Shown: positions 10,725 through 22,405, counted from the first letter of the stretch. The stretch: 64,000 nt of DNA from Diphasiastrum complanatum (GCA_029204225.1 CM055095.1:51681836-51745835), one strand, 5' to 3'. Numbers and translations are program-made. Notes: generated from the letters alone by a model not told the origin.

Positions 10725-10976
10725 CTGAAACATGCTGATAGGGTTGACATGTGGCCCTTGATAGACCAGCTGACTTTCTGAAAGAGGTCTGATATCATCA
10801 AAAAGTTCAAAAGTCTCTGGTGTCGGATGGAGCAGTGAAACCACCATGGTCCCATCCATGACATAAACAGACAGTCTTAAACATTTGACAATCTGGAAAG
10901 TCGTTGAACTATCCAACCCAGTGGAGATTTCATCCATAGAAAGGGCTTTTCCTGGTACCACGAGCATTTTTCCTGA
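10725..10976 (-). pseudogene. PDR-type ABCG transporter fragment (nucleotide-binding domain)
   Basis: About 84 codons on the minus strand match the first nucleotide-binding domain of pleiotropic drug resistance ABC transporters. The Walker B block reads [20 protein letters not shown], followed by the H-loop region [18 protein letters not shown] and then QLVYQGP. In functional proteins this region binds and hydrolyses ATP to power export across the plasma membrane. Here the Walker A and signature motifs are missing, and the sequence degrades after QGP with stops. The frame stays open upstream to 11096 but without further similarity. No intron is seen inside the matched part. It is a gene relic, perhaps carried by a transposon. 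Confidence 0.85.
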
Positions 10977-11099
10977 GTGACCAGAATGAACCTTTGCCTC
11001 ATCTGCCAGTTTTGTTGAGAAAACCAGAATGAACCTTTTGCCAGTTTTGATCTGAATCTTCCAGTCCTGTATTATCTTGTTTCTGTCCCATGACATATA

Positions 11100-12890
11100 T
11101 TACGATCTGCTATTTTATAAATGGAATATCATTCTCTGTCTCATCTTTAATACTCCATGACGATTGTCTATCCCATCTGAATAAGTCTCTATCTCATCAA
11201 CACATTCATGTGCTGGATCACAAACTTTCTAAACCTCTACCTTATTTGAAATACCATGTATAGCCACCACATCCTGATGCCTTAGCCAGAACATCATGTG
11301 CAGCTACCAAATTGGCGCCAATACCTCATCTATACCATCCTATTTAGCTGTTGTGTCCTATGCCAATGCCTCAACCACAACATTCTTGCACTTAACGCAT
11401 CCTCTGACTGGATCTCATGTGTGGATCTTTACCATTGGTCTTGGCTTTGTTTCTGCTGCCACTTTTGCTCATCCCATTGTCTCTGTCACTAATTCCACTG
11501 TCCTAGTTGCTTGATTGCAAGTCTCTTAGCCTAACATCTCTGCCTTTCAGCAACTCACTCTTCATAACCTTTGTTCCTTAGAATTGCATATTTCTCAGCC
11601 TCACATCCTTGTCTCTAAACAATTGTCTTGTCATAAGTTCTCTACCACTTAACGACAAGGTAGGGAATAGGGAATAGGGACCTAGTATGATAGAATGACC
11701 AAAAATAGTGACTATATGAAAAGTCATGAGAAGGCCCATGGCCCAAAAAATGGTGCACAAATGGCATATACCTATCACTCTTTTAAATTCACGAGTTTTC
11801 CTACATAATTCCCGCTTGATCTTCTGGCCCACACATCATTGTTATGAGGAAGAAATTAGTTTAGTGTCTTTTTCATGTGGTTATTCTATTTGCAGCCGCT
11901 TGAGAAAGCTCGATCTTTCGTAATTTATGCATTGGTAACTTTATCACCTTATATTGAATTTAATATGTCACTCAACATTGTTAGATAGAAGCAACCTGTT
12001 TAATGCCAAAAAAATTGGACATTTTGTGTTCTAGTATGAACTTTTACACAGGTATTGAGAAAGTACATTGGAAAGTACACAGATTTATTGACGATACTAG
12101 GCAAAGTCTCTTATACGTATGCTCCTTTAATCGTGTGACTGTTGATGTGCTTTAACTTACCAATTTCAGTAGTTTACAAGTTCTTCTTCAGCAATCGGGC
12201 TTACAACTGTTAACATCTTTAGATCATAGATTCCAGTAGTTAGTAAGTTCTTTCTAACAAAAATTTCTTTTCGGGAACAAAATTGCAATACAAGAGCAAA
12301 AAACAGAGGCAAGCAAACTAAAACAATCTCCCCAGTCATAGCACTAATGTATTCATTTACTGCACCCTTCCCAACAATAACGTGTTACACCAAAACTAGG
12401 TACAAGAAAACAAGTACAAGTTTCGTAGGTGGCATTAACAAACCTTGCTTCATCTTGTATACATACAAAAAATCCAACTTTACAATTGATAAAACTTTAT
12501 ATTAATGTTATGTACTTCAAATTTTTTTGATATATACAATCTATTGCATATATCCATTAAATGGGTACATGACTTAGCAAACTTTTATGCAATTGCTTGT
12601 ATGTATTATACATTGCTACATGTTACTCAATATCTGAATTAGTACTATAACTATTAGGTAGCCACTTTTGACAGTTTCATATATTGCACTTTCAAGACAA
12701 TGCAATTTCAATGCCAATTAACCAAAAAAAAAGTCGAAAGATGCAAAAACATGAACAAACAAGAGATTTTGTATACAAGATAATTACGAGCTGCAACTAT
12801 GGTATTCAAAAACATGGCCCATAAAAAAAAAAAACTACATAAAATCAATTCAATACTAACATCTGATGGTATACAACATATATCAGTGCC
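11100..12890. other. Unassigned sequence left of the Helitron piece
   Basis: No protein family recognised. An ORF at 11296-11514 is Thr/Ser/Ala-rich with a hydrophobic middle, but nothing marks it as real. Base composition becomes more A-rich on the plus strand from about 12230 onward, matching the Helitron-linked ORF, so the element may begin hereabouts. No TC start or CTRR end was proven. Confidence 0.35.
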
Positions 12891-12901
12891 AGTTTTCGAA
12901 C

Positions 12902-12941
12902 TCCTTATACAAAAAACGGAAGGTGTGTTTTTGTATAAGGA
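12902..12941. repeat. Perfect 14-bp stem hairpin upstream of the HTH ORF
   Basis: TCCTTATACAAAAA (12902-12915) and TTTTTGTATAAGGA (12928-12941) are exact inverse complements around a 12-base loop. It lies about 320 bp before the start of the three-repeat ORF. It could be a transcription, termination or replication structure of the element. Function is not known. Confidence 0.9.
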
Positions 12942-13262
12942 ATCAGAAACAGAAACATATTAATATGACCAAATTAATCTCTTCACATATAACCTTCTTT
13001 GTTTTATGATTAAAACAAGAACCGTATTTTAATACTAATTTACATCAAATAATAAGAGCTCTAAATTTGTCGTTCGCATTCATAATTGAATAATAGAATG
13101 TACCTAATACTGATAGGGATTCTAAATTCAGAAACCATAATTTTCATTTTTTATTCACATTTCTAATCACAAAACAACACTTTCTGATAAAATAAAACAA
13201 TATAGCCACTCCAACAAACATTCAGCTTTGATTCATTTCTAAACCCTGTTTCTAGAAACAAT

Positions 13263-13979
13263 ATGACCATCGAAACAAATATTGAAACTTCACAACATTC
13301 TAATCTGAATAAGATAAACGTGACTTGGACATCTACCATGACAGATATACTAAAAACATTACTTGAAACTAACTCCAACTGTACTCGAAAACAAATTGCA
13401 ACAAAATTTCAACAGATATTTCCTGAACTACCCCATACTACAAGAACTATATTTTATCGTATCAAAATATTGCAAAAACAACATAAAATTAACAAAAACT
13501 CTTTACCAACATGGACATGTGATATGACAAATTATATCGAGCAACTTGTGCAACAAACACCGACATTATCCAAAAAAGATATTATCAATGAATTTCAAAC
13601 AAAATTTTCTACTAAAATAAAGAACAATTGTATTTTATATCGTATACAGAAAGCATATAGTAATCATAAACATTTACGCAATGCACTTGTTATGAATACT
13701 AATAGCTCCTCTCCGAAACCAAAATTCAACAAACAATATTGGACCCGATCTTTATTATTAGTTATCAAACAATCAATTTTGCAACATCCTACACTATCAG
13801 CAAGACAACTCATGGCTCAATTTCTAAATATGCATCCTAATGCAACATGTACAAAACTTAGTATTTCAAATAGAATCACACGCACTCGACATCATATACT
13901 ATGTAACAAAACCCAAATCACGAATTTCAACTCAAAAACTGCCAATCAAACAGCCAAACAACTTGACTATTGTAACTAG
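13263..13979 (+). CDS. 238-residue ORF with three repeated HTH-like units, Helitron-linked
   Basis: I do not recognise the family as a whole. The protein contains three diverged copies of a unit of about 60 residues. Unit 1 spans about residues 20-80 (VTWTSTMTDILKTLL..., FQQIFPEL..., FYRIKIL). Unit 2 spans about 83-143 (PTWTCDMTNYIEQLVQQTPT, ...FQTKFS, LYRIQKAY). Unit 3 spans about 159-219 (QYWTRSLLLVIKQSILQHPT, ...FLNMHP, SNRITRTR). The shared pattern is W-T near the start, a hydrophobic helix, P.LS..., a second helix with F...FP, then a R-I helix. This resembles a tri-helical Myb/SANT or other helix-turn-helix DNA-binding fold, used three times. The protein is rich in Asn, Thr, Gln and Lys, with A-rich codons unlike the nearby genes. 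The start is the first ATG of the frame. It ends 30 bp before a DUF6570-like Helitron fragment, so it is probably a transposon accessory protein. Confidence 0.6.
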   Translation: MTIETNIETSQHSNLNKINVTWTSTMTDILKTLLETNSNCTRKQIATKFQQIFPELPHTTRTIFYRIKILQKQHKINKNSLPTWTCDMTNYIEQLVQQTPTLSKKDIINEFQTKFSTKIKNNCILYRIQKAYSNHKHLRNALVMNTNSSSPKPKFNKQYWTRSLLLVIKQSILQHPTLSARQLMAQFLNMHPNATCTKLSISNRITRTRHHILCNKTQITNFNSKTANQTAKQLDYCN

Positions 13980-14008
13980 ATTTTAATAAAATATTACGAA
14001 CGTATTGA

Positions 14009-14353
14009 TTCAATGAATTAGAAGAACATCTACTAGCTCCTAGAATTGCATTTTTACAAATACGTGAATTAGCACATCAAGGACAACTTGGAGCAACCGG
14101 GAGCATTATAAATGTACTTGCTAATCTTGACAAAATACAGAACATACTACCTCGTTTTATTGACGATGACAGTGCTATGATTATTGGTCTTAAAAGAAAG
14201 CTTGAATACAAAACAAATTACATGATTGGTAAAGTCCGACCCATAAAACTAATGGCTACTCTTATTGATCTTTCCAAAACACCATTGTACGAAAAACTAC
14301 ACATTGAAATTAATCAGCCAAAACCCCTTTTGAACCTTTGTAGACTTCTGTGA
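14009..14353 (+). mobile_element. Helitron fragment: DUF6570-like region
   Basis: One reading frame from 14009 to the TGA at 14351 encodes ELEEHLLAPRIAFLQIRELA, then GQLGATGSIINVLANLDKIQ, ...LPRFIDDD..., GLKRKLEYKTNYMIGKVRP, ...LIDLSKTPLYEKL. This is the conserved segment before the Rep domain in many Helitron proteins (DUF6570): an opening LR.A.F..I..L...GQ.G..G...NV..D..K, a middle LPR, then LKR.L.Y...Y....VRP, and a closing ...PLY. It has no start codon and is preceded by a stop at 14006. Similarity ends abruptly near 14330, so the Rep and helicase parts are missing. The element is truncated on both sides in this reading frame. Confidence 0.75.
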
Positions 14354-16015
14354 GGTCTTAGAATTATGTGAAGAAGGTCCCTGCAAAATTTTGGTTGTAA
14401 CTAAGCTATGGAAAGTGTACTTCTCCTAATATGGACTCAAGTTCACGATATATAAGGGGAGGATTCGAGTCATTTCTCACTTTCCTAGCGAAGCTATGGC
14501 AAAATTTCTAGCAAAAAAATCAACGTTCTCTGTTTGCGACCAAACTTCATGCACACGATCATCTGCCTTCATAACCACCTGTCATACACTCTTTTCCACC
14601 ATTTCCATCTCCGTTCACATAAAATCCACCTTTTTTCAGTCCTTAAAGCCTCTTTTCCATTTTTAACACCTTTTCACCTTTTTGGAAAGCCTTTTCCTTT
14701 TCCTTTCTATCCCCATTACTACCGCATCACATCTAGCATTTAATCAGCTTCACTAACATCATGGCATCCTCTTCTTCTGACGAATCCGATACCAAATAGG
14801 TTATCCAACGAGATGTACCCACAACCACCCATATTTCATCCCTACCTTCTGACTCTGTAGTCACACCATGGGTCCAAGCAGCCGGCCCCCTTCTCGAAGC
14901 AATGAGAATCTACCCCACGCTCTTCTCCTCCGCAATTAACATGGACCTTGCTCTTCACGCATACGCCTTGTGGGACAAGAAGAAATCTCGTTTCCTCATC
15001 TTGTACCAAGGTACCACGTATCGAGTGTGGGTTAATGCCAATTTCATAGTAACCATCAGAACTGTTTCTGGTGATTGACCTGTGCTATCACACCGTTGAG
15101 CCGCTAGTATCATCAAAGCCTACGTGTCACCTCTCGCTCCTAAAATCCAAGTAAAGGCTAACAATGGTTATTTGATAGAAGCTATCAATGACCCCATGAT
15201 CTAGGCTGTTGAACAACTTTTTAGTTGTGTCAACTTTTTGCAAAGAGCACATCCAGTCCACCCTTTTGAGCCAAATTATGGAGTCCTTCATAGAATTCTC
15301 TAACCGTTTGGTTATGCCTTATGATTGGCACGCCTTCCTTCTTAACGAGCTGCCCCTAGCTATAAAGCCCAACATGCGTGCGAGGCCTCCTTCTCTACAA
15401 CTTTGCATGCGCACTCCTTGAACAGCAGGTTCGGGGATTTAACTATGCTTAAGTATGTTCCACCACCATACCATACACTAACCTTTACCCTCCTTCCACT
15501 ACATCCACTTCTACCTATCTTGCTGCAACTAACTCACTCGCCTGCGAATGAATGTCTGGTGATGCCTCCACTTCAGCCACCCGACAATGCACCGCACCAT
15601 CACGTCCTACATCTACTCCTTCCACAACCACTACTTCTGCTTCCGCCCAACCATCTACTGCTTCCACCATTTTAGTTTATATCGCTCCATCCCTCCACCT
15701 TCTGTCGTTGATCTCGCTTCTTCCACACCCACCATTACCATCAATTCTTCCATACCTCCTGCATCCACTTCTACCACTTCTCAACATAAACCCTCTTTAT
15801 TCATAGCTCTCTGCAGACACACTCGATTGGATGACCATCATTAAACTCACGCCCTTAACAGGCTCCTCACCCCCTCTGTCCCCCTCCACCCTCGACACCG
15901 TCCTTTAGTTTTCCACCGTTCCAATCATTCCATCTTTCAAACAAACCATTGTACAACCTCTCTCCACCACCGCCACTCCTCTCACATCCCCTCTAGCTTC
16001 ATCTCATCAGCTTGT
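14354..16015. other. Unassigned C/T-rich stretch with retroelement-like pieces
   Basis: From about 14760 a plus-strand frame begins MASSSSDESDT and, interrupted by a stop, continues with ...THISSLPSDSVVTPWVQAAG and on to about 15060. It resembles a retrotransposon gag-like start, but I cannot name it. From 15400 to 15850 His/Pro/Ser-rich ORFs in several frames reflect C/T/A-rich low complexity. No confident gene. Confidence 0.35.
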
Positions 16016-16019
16016 TGAG

Positions 16020-16260
16020 GGTGACACATGATTATCCGATGCACATTCCAGCAAACGGAGTACCTGCCATTGCCTGTGTTGAGTAGACTTTCCGTCGAGG
16101 GATTGGTCCCATCGGAAGATCTCCAGCAGGGGAAGGGCCCACATTTCCCTTACGCGAGTGATCAGGGTAACACCGCTTCCAATCCCGCGGGCCATCCTAA
16201 TCACCTCGTACTCCTTGGTCAATGAGAGTTTTCCAAGCTCTCAGAGGTATCACCGCTGGG
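16020..16260. other. GC-rich coding-like pocket, unassigned
   Basis: About 240 bp of distinctly higher GC content than its surroundings, open on both strands for 65-71 codons (minus 16222-16007, plus 16028-16225). The minus frame reads LTKEYEVIRMARGIGSGVTL near its start, which is not enough to assign a family. It may be a fragment captured from a gene. Confidence 0.3.
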
Positions 16261-17099
16261 AGATGGCATGGCTACTCAATTCAATGCTTGACTTGACTTC
16301 TCATATTCTTGTTCTATAAAGCAATGCCAGATATTGTGTGCTTTGGTAGGATCTAACTGAACCTCGGGAGACTCTAGATCGGAAACAGTTTAGTTCTAAT
16401 AGGATCCCAACCTTATGGGATGCTAATAACACTCGAATAGATTCTAAAAGGTAGTCACGGGAGGCCCACCCTAGATCCCAACCTACAAATTCAATCTACT
16501 ATCAGAGACAAGGACTACTGTTGTTTTGCAACATACTTTGGGAGTTTTGCTCCTGTGCCTATGTGCAAACTCATATCGGCATTATCTATTCTTCCCTTTG
16601 ATTCTATAAGTAATTTTGGTGACTTTTTCATCAGATCTGATGAATGGATTAGGTGGTTCTATCAGAGCTTCTCAAAGATTCCTTCTGCATTAAAGTCGTT
16701 AACATCTTCAAAGTGAAGTTAAAAAATATTCTCATTACCAAGGGCATATTGCAGGAGAAATTCTATCTTGAAGTATGCGTAATTCTCGTAAAGTATTCCA
16801 TCACATAGTTTTCTTGAGTGAAGGTCACAGATTTCTATGTGGTTGGTGTTTTGATGGTTTTTGCGACTGGGGAGATACTAGGTGGATGGATAGAATTGTT
16901 GCAGGATTGAGTTCGTCTCCTCTTGAAATATGCATTTGCCCTTCTATCTAGGGTGGTATCTCTCATTCAGCATACCTATTCTGTTCTTGGTTCAATATGG
17001 TATGTCCTCTAGATCATGATAGGCAGTCCCTTTCCACTACTTGTGTGCAAATGACATCACTGACCTATTCCACAACTGTCTTTGAGAGATCCAGGTTTT

Positions 17100-17900
17100 A
17101 CAAGTAGAGGTGAGGAAGACCTCCAAATCCAAGGTAGAGCCTCCAAATGTCCTCCAAGCAACCTGCAAGCTTCAAGATGCTCCCCAACTCCAAGCTGGGA
17201 TGCCTCCACCTGCAAGTAAGGATCTGCAAGCCTCCAAGGATCTCTCCTCCACCTGTGTCCCTACTCTTTAAACACAAAGATAGATAACAAGCTGGCCTCA
17301 AGTATTCACCGCCCAACTATAGCTAGATCCAAGCTCCAAGCAAGACCTATCTAGCACCCCCTTGCTAACCATAAACAAATCACAAGCATACCACAACACT
17401 CCATAGCATACTCAAGATCCAAACCCTACTTATGTCCCATACCATAAGCAAGATCCAAACCTCAAGCATACTACCACAAGAAAGCACTCTACACACTAGT
17501 AGCAACACTAGAGCATAAGCAAAGCAAACAAGAGAGATCTCCCCCTCCCAATGGGCGCCCTACTACCCTCATATAGATGGCCCGTGGACCCTCCAATGCA
17601 CTATGGAGTTCCATGCTCATCCAATGAGAGAGAGAGAAGCCTAGGGAAGTTAAAGAATCTCCAAGAGCCTCCATAGGCTTATGGAATGTCAAGAGACTCC
17701 TTCCATAACCTATGACTCTTTGAATGCCTTTCTTGTGGGAGTTGGGAGCTCAATGGACACTTTAGAAGGGCGCCCTCCTACTAGATCCCATTGCCCAAGT
17801 TGTGCAAGTATACTTTGGCCTAGACCAATAAAGTGATATGGTTCAAGGTTGAGGCCCAAGGTTTAGAAAAATAGTCATCCAATGACTTTCTAACACCTCT
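17100..17900. repeat. Low-complexity CCTCCAAG/CAAGATCC-rich stretch
   Basis: Short words such as CCTCCAA, CAAGC and AAGATCCAAAC recur at irregular spacing from about 17100 to 17480, and GAGAGAGAGAA follows near 17630. ORFs here are by-products. It resembles the LTR or leader of a degraded retrotransposon. Confidence 0.4.
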
Positions 17901-17906
17901 CTAGGT

Positions 17907-18110
17907 TCCATACCTCCATCCAAGGTATAGACACCTACCTGCCCTTAACCAAGGACACTAGTACCTTAATCTAAGACACCTATCCTTAATACTAAGGGTA
18001 CCCCTTATCCGAGGGTCACGTGACTCCATACTTCCAACTGAGGTATAGTCACTTGCCTGCCCTTATCCAAGGGCACATACCCTTAATTCTAAGGGTACCT
18101 TGCCATTTAG
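17907..18110. repeat. 118-bp diverged direct repeat
   Basis: TCCATAC.TCCA.C..AGGTAT and the following CTGCCCTTA.CCAAGG.CAC occur at 17907 and again at 18025. Short words such as CTTAATNCTAAGGGTACC also recur within. It could be an enhancer-type array of an LTR. Confidence 0.65.
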
Positions 18111-18589
18111 CCCCCAACACAAAATGGACTATTAGGGGTCTGAAGCACTGCTAGTTACATAGGTATGTAACACCAGGTCTAATGGAAATTTTGCGGGTGC
18201 TTGGAGGATATGTCGGGTGTACAAAAATTTGTTATTGTCGAAAGGTATTTCAATGATCAGATGACTTAGCTCAACGTCCCATGGCAGGCATTTTCCCATG
18301 CATTGAGAGTTATGACAAAATCTCTACCCCTCTTTTTCTATGGCCGGTGTAGCGTTTGGTGGTCAACTTAGATGTAGAGTAGGTTCGACTTTAATGGCTC
18401 TAACTCCCTAAGATCATTATCAGATCCAAGATCTTGACTGTAACTACAATCAAAGTGTAGGATGTTGGACAGTTCATATGCCCATCATTTGCAGATGCCT
18501 GGAGCCAGATTAGGTCATTGCCTCAGTTCCATGTTTCTTTATTGGTTCTCTGTTGGTTGTCATGGCTTCTTTCTTTCTGCTTGTTCAGA

Positions 18590-19329
18590 TGGAGAGCGTC
18601 TACGTTGATCCATTTGGAAGGAATGCGCTCACTTTTTATATGCTTTTCTTTGTGTCAGAAGTGAGAATACACTAGTTTGACAAGTATTTGAGCGATGGTG
18701 GGTCGTTAATTGAAGTAGAAACTTCTGTGGCTCATGAATCCAAAGAAAGGAGAGCACCACGTGCTCCTGTCCATGAGTCAAAGCTGATCGAGGACACCCG
18801 AGATCAGCTTTGAAAATCCTAGTTGGAGTTGCTTAATAAGCAACACCAACTACAGCTGGAGAAACTCACCAATGAGCTTCACATTACCCTGAAGTCTATC
18901 CAAAGCAGTATGCCTGGTCAGCCAAACCCTACACAAGTACCTTATAGACGAAATTCAATATGGTGCCCACACTGTCGGGATGCGCATCCTATTGATGCTT
19001 GTACTTCATATCAGCCTATCCAAGCACATACAGTCCAACAATATGAAGAACAACCGTCACAATCTGGAAATTCCTTGAATTATTATGAATATCCACCAGA
19101 AGATCTAGCACCACTCGCCATACAACATGGCTATGCCGTTATACAAGGGCCATTGAACAACATATGTTTCATCTATGGTGAAACCGACCATTTCATGGTT
19201 GATTGTCCAATCAAGACCAAGTACCACGCCGAGTGTTCCGACTGTGTCAAAAAACACAGTTTCAAAGACTGTCCGAAACAACCAAGTAAGATCCTTCCTG
19301 CCCGTCACATCAGTTATGAATCACGATAG
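18590..19329 (+). mobile_element. Ty3-like gag remnant with zinc knuckles
   Basis: The upstream part (about 18655-18810) encodes a degenerate FDKYLSDGGSLIEVE segment with stops. From 18823 a 168-codon ORF carries a Gln/Lys-rich coiled region, then WCPHCRDAHPIDAC, then CFIYGETDHFMVDC and CSDCVKKHSFKDC. The last three are Cys/His clusters of retrotransposon nucleocapsid type. One knuckle has Tyr in place of its second Cys. The upstream segment recurs at 22064-22207. Protease and RT are not found next to it. Confidence 0.6.
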
Positions 19330-20610
19330 GATCCTCATGACAACAACCCGAGCACCATAGCAACCAACAACTAAACCTGTTGTTCAAACGAGAAGTTTCT
19401 AGCAAACTTCTACATTACTGCACAATACACCAGCTCCATAATGGAAAAAGACACTAATATGAAATGAGTCCTTGTAGGAAGAAAGTGAAACCCATATTCC
19501 ATCATCTGCTACAATGTCCAACCAAGAGCAACCTCCACAAAGAATTGACAGTTTTTCTCCCCTTCTACAACCTCAAATCTATTTGTCTTTCCACATGTTG
19601 ATAAGATTTCCAATGTGCCACTAAACAATAAATCTAGCAATCAGAAATCCAGATAGAGGTTCGGTTCTCAATCTCTTGCTCAGAAAGGTACTCACGACAT
19701 AGTCCCTCACCCATACTTGCATCTCACACTATATCTTACAACATCTGCTATCAATGATGGTAGATTTTAGTGTCACCAACCCTATCTTGTTTTGACAAGG
19801 GCATGTCAGAGTAAGTATCATTACTATACAAAACAAAAGGAATATTGCAATTGTCAAGGTACATTATCAATGATGATGAATGCAAGTTTTGTTCTACAAG
19901 TGCCATACAGTTCTCACTCGTTATAACGTTTGTTTATTTTCTTGTTTCTCTTCACCTATTTTGTGTGATTGATTTTTGCATGAGAAATAGCTACTGCACG
20001 AGAGTCTTCCATAGAGCATCCCAAGAACACATTTTCATTCATCTATCCATCTTCAGATCCCCTTGTACAACAGTTTAGGATTTTTGAGAAATATGAGAAA
20101 TCCATGTCAAGTCCAAGTCGATTCTTGCATTTCATTGCCATATTATTCTTCGAATCAACTACAGCAAGATCAAAACAAATTTAGTTAAAATTTGTTCAAT
20201 CTTTAATCCAGTCGCATGTTCAACGTGTTTCAACTACATGTTAAACACACCAATCCAATCTTGAGCATTAACAGTTACCAGCAACAACATCCCCACCAAC
20301 AGATTTTGGAGGGGGGAGAGAGTGGATATGCAGGCTCCTTTGGAGCAGCCACATCATCAGCAATACCATCAACAAGATCAACAGCCAAGGTCACGAACCA
20401 AAGAGGATAAAGACAAGGCTAAAGAAGGCAGATGGGCAATTCAAAGCGACTCAATCAGAAGAAGTATCCCAGTCACGACAAAGGTCCTTCAGAAAAGAGA
20501 AACACAAGCATTGGAAAATCAATCTCCTTCTTCAGCCAGCCTCTTGTCACACTTCTGCACCCATTCTCATGCCTATCGCCCACACCATCTACCATTGTCA
20601 CTACCACCAC
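19330..20610. other. Unassigned, probably degraded retroelement sequence
   Basis: No clear domain. From 20280 there is a Gln-rich stretch (QQQHPHQQ) followed directly by the copia RT remnant, so part of this may be decayed copia sequence or sequence joined to it by deletion. Confidence 0.35.
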
Positions 20611-20616
20611 CACCCT

Positions 20617-21563
20617 ACCTTCCATCTGATTGCTCTTTATGTTGATGACTTGACTATTACGGGAAATAATCAAGGGATGATAGACATGATCAAGAAAGAC
20701 CTCATGGAATAATTCGAAATGACAGATCTCAGCCTGATGCATTATTGCCTTGGAGTAGAGGTGTGGCAAAAAGGACACAAAGTGGGCTTAACACAGGTGA
20801 AGTATGTCAAAGAGTTGTTGCACAGGTTTAGGTTGCAGGATTGCAAATCAGTGAATACTCCTATTGAACCAAAAAAAAAGCTTTCTAAGCTTGATGAGTC
20901 ACAGTCATTTGATGCTACACTGTATAGGCAGTTAGTAGGGAGCTTGATTTACATTACCACAACTAGACCAGGTATATGCTATGTTGTTGGTATTGTAAGT
21001 CAGTTTATGGCAACACCTACGAAAACGCATTGGAAGGCAGCTAAGCACATTTTGCGTTATGTAAAAGGCACTTCAGATTATGGCTTGATTTACAGGAAGC
21101 ATGAGGGTTTACCCGAGTTGTGTGGCTATGTGGATGCAGATTGGGAGGTGACTATGATGATCGTACATCCACCACAGGGTATGTATTCCAATTTTGTGGC
21201 AGTTGTTTCTCCTGGTCTAGTAAGAAGCAAAGTACAATTGCTCTATCCACCACAGAAGCAGAGTATAAGGCAATGTGTAGTGCAGCACAAGAAGCTATAT
21301 GGTTGAGACAAATCTTGGAAGTTGGCATGAAGCAGAAAAATCCCACAACTTTACATATCAATAGTCAAAGTGGCATTCAGCTAGCAAAGAATCCAGTGTT
21401 CCATGCGAGAACCAAACACATTGATATTCAGTATCACTTTATACGTGAGAGGCTGCTGAGTCGAACAACTAGCCACTTGTTGGAGAAAAGTTTGATAAGT
21501 TTAGATAAAAGCTTTCTGTACTTAAAGTTTGTTGACTTTAAAGCTATGTATATGACTGTATAA
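20617..21563 (+). mobile_element. Ty1/copia remnant: C-terminal RT and RNase H
   Basis: The frame starts at the RT active-site block ALYVDDLTITGN (about 20625-20660), has an in-frame TAA at 20710-20712, and continues FEMTDLSLMHYCLGVEVWQ through the RT connection (LVGSLIYITTTRPGICYVV). A frameshift near 21150 leads into RNase H: GYVDADW, ...STTGYVFQFCGSCFSW, then KKQSTIALSTTEAEYKAM and ARTKHIDIQYHFIRE. These are canonical copia motifs. A purine-rich tract (TTTAAGGGAGAGAG, about 21578-21591) follows the stop, as expected just before a 3' LTR. The LTR itself (from about 21591) has no matching partner in the window. Gag, protease, integrase and the RT N-terminus are missing. Confidence 0.9.
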
Positions 21564-21590
21564 AAAATAGACTCTACTTTAAGGGAGAGA

Positions 21591-22063
21591 GTTAGAATTA
21601 AAGTAGAATCATTGTGCTACTGTACTGTGGGTCCTATTAATCAATAAGGATCAGTTGGCCTCACCACGAGGCAAGTCGACGGGACACGCGTCCCGCCAAC
21701 GACAACCTAGGTCATGCATGGGTTGCCTGAGTGAACAATTATATGTACAGTGTAATTTCATTTTGAGAAATACAGTTGCTATGTGAGCTTGCTGTGGAGA
21801 GAGTTTTCTGTCTGTGTTATTGTGTAGCATGATCTGTGTTCCTGTTCGAAGCAAATTCTAAGTGTCTTCACCTTCTTTTATGGTGTGCTCGTCGAGTCAA
21901 GGGAATTGCACCGCTCTATTGCTCGACAGTTCGTAAAAAAAAAAAAAGCGACACCCTCCCCCTTCTTACTTTCTTTGGCCTCTCTCTTTCTTTGCTCGCG
22001 ATTGTCTGGCCTGGCCTGATCCTCTTTCTCTTCACTGTCTGCCCTTGTCGCTCCTCCTTGCTC
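21591..22063 (+). repeat. Probable 3' LTR remnant of the copia piece
   Basis: It starts right after the polypurine tract and contains no coding sequence. The end is not defined because no 5' partner is present. It stops somewhere before the gag-like fragment at 22064. Confidence 0.35.
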
Positions 22064-22207
22064 GCTCACTCTCCTTCGTTGACTTTTTATATGATTTTCT
22101 TTCTGTCAGAAGTGAGAATATGTTGGTTTGACAGGTATTTGAGCGATGGTGGGCCCTTAACTAAAGTAGAAATTTATGTGGCTCTAGCTACGACTCACCT
22201 CCAATGA
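22064..22207 (+). mobile_element. Second copy of the gag-like segment seen at 18.66 kb
   Basis: The frame reads SEVRICWFDRYLSDGGPLTK followed by VEIYVA, and corresponds to 18655-18735 at the DNA level (CAGAAGTGAGAATA, TATTTGAGCGATGGTGGG). It is a fragment of the same Ty3-like family, ending near the copia target site. Confidence 0.6.
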
Positions 22208-22405
22208 TCCAGATGCGATGTGTTGACAAAAAATGGCCTTGTGTGTTGAAAAATGAATGACTATTTTGTCTCCTTTAGTCTTCTCAACATGGTTTCCATA
22301 GCTCTGAAATATGCTTTGAGGGTTGGACTGTTAGCACTAGGTCCTCTGCCAGATCATGTGGATTTCCAATAAAGTTGTTGCCAAGCTTGTGCCAGATCTG
22401 CATGT

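Noticed and set aside
15403-15844. Overlapping His/Pro/Ser-rich ORFs
   Set aside because: Three frames are open together because of C/T/A-rich composition; no conserved motif.
16007-16222. Minus-strand ORF with MARGIGSG, recalling the SRP54 RxARGSG motif
   Set aside because: Only a few residues agree and the flanking residues do not fit SRP54. Left as an unassigned GC-rich pocket.
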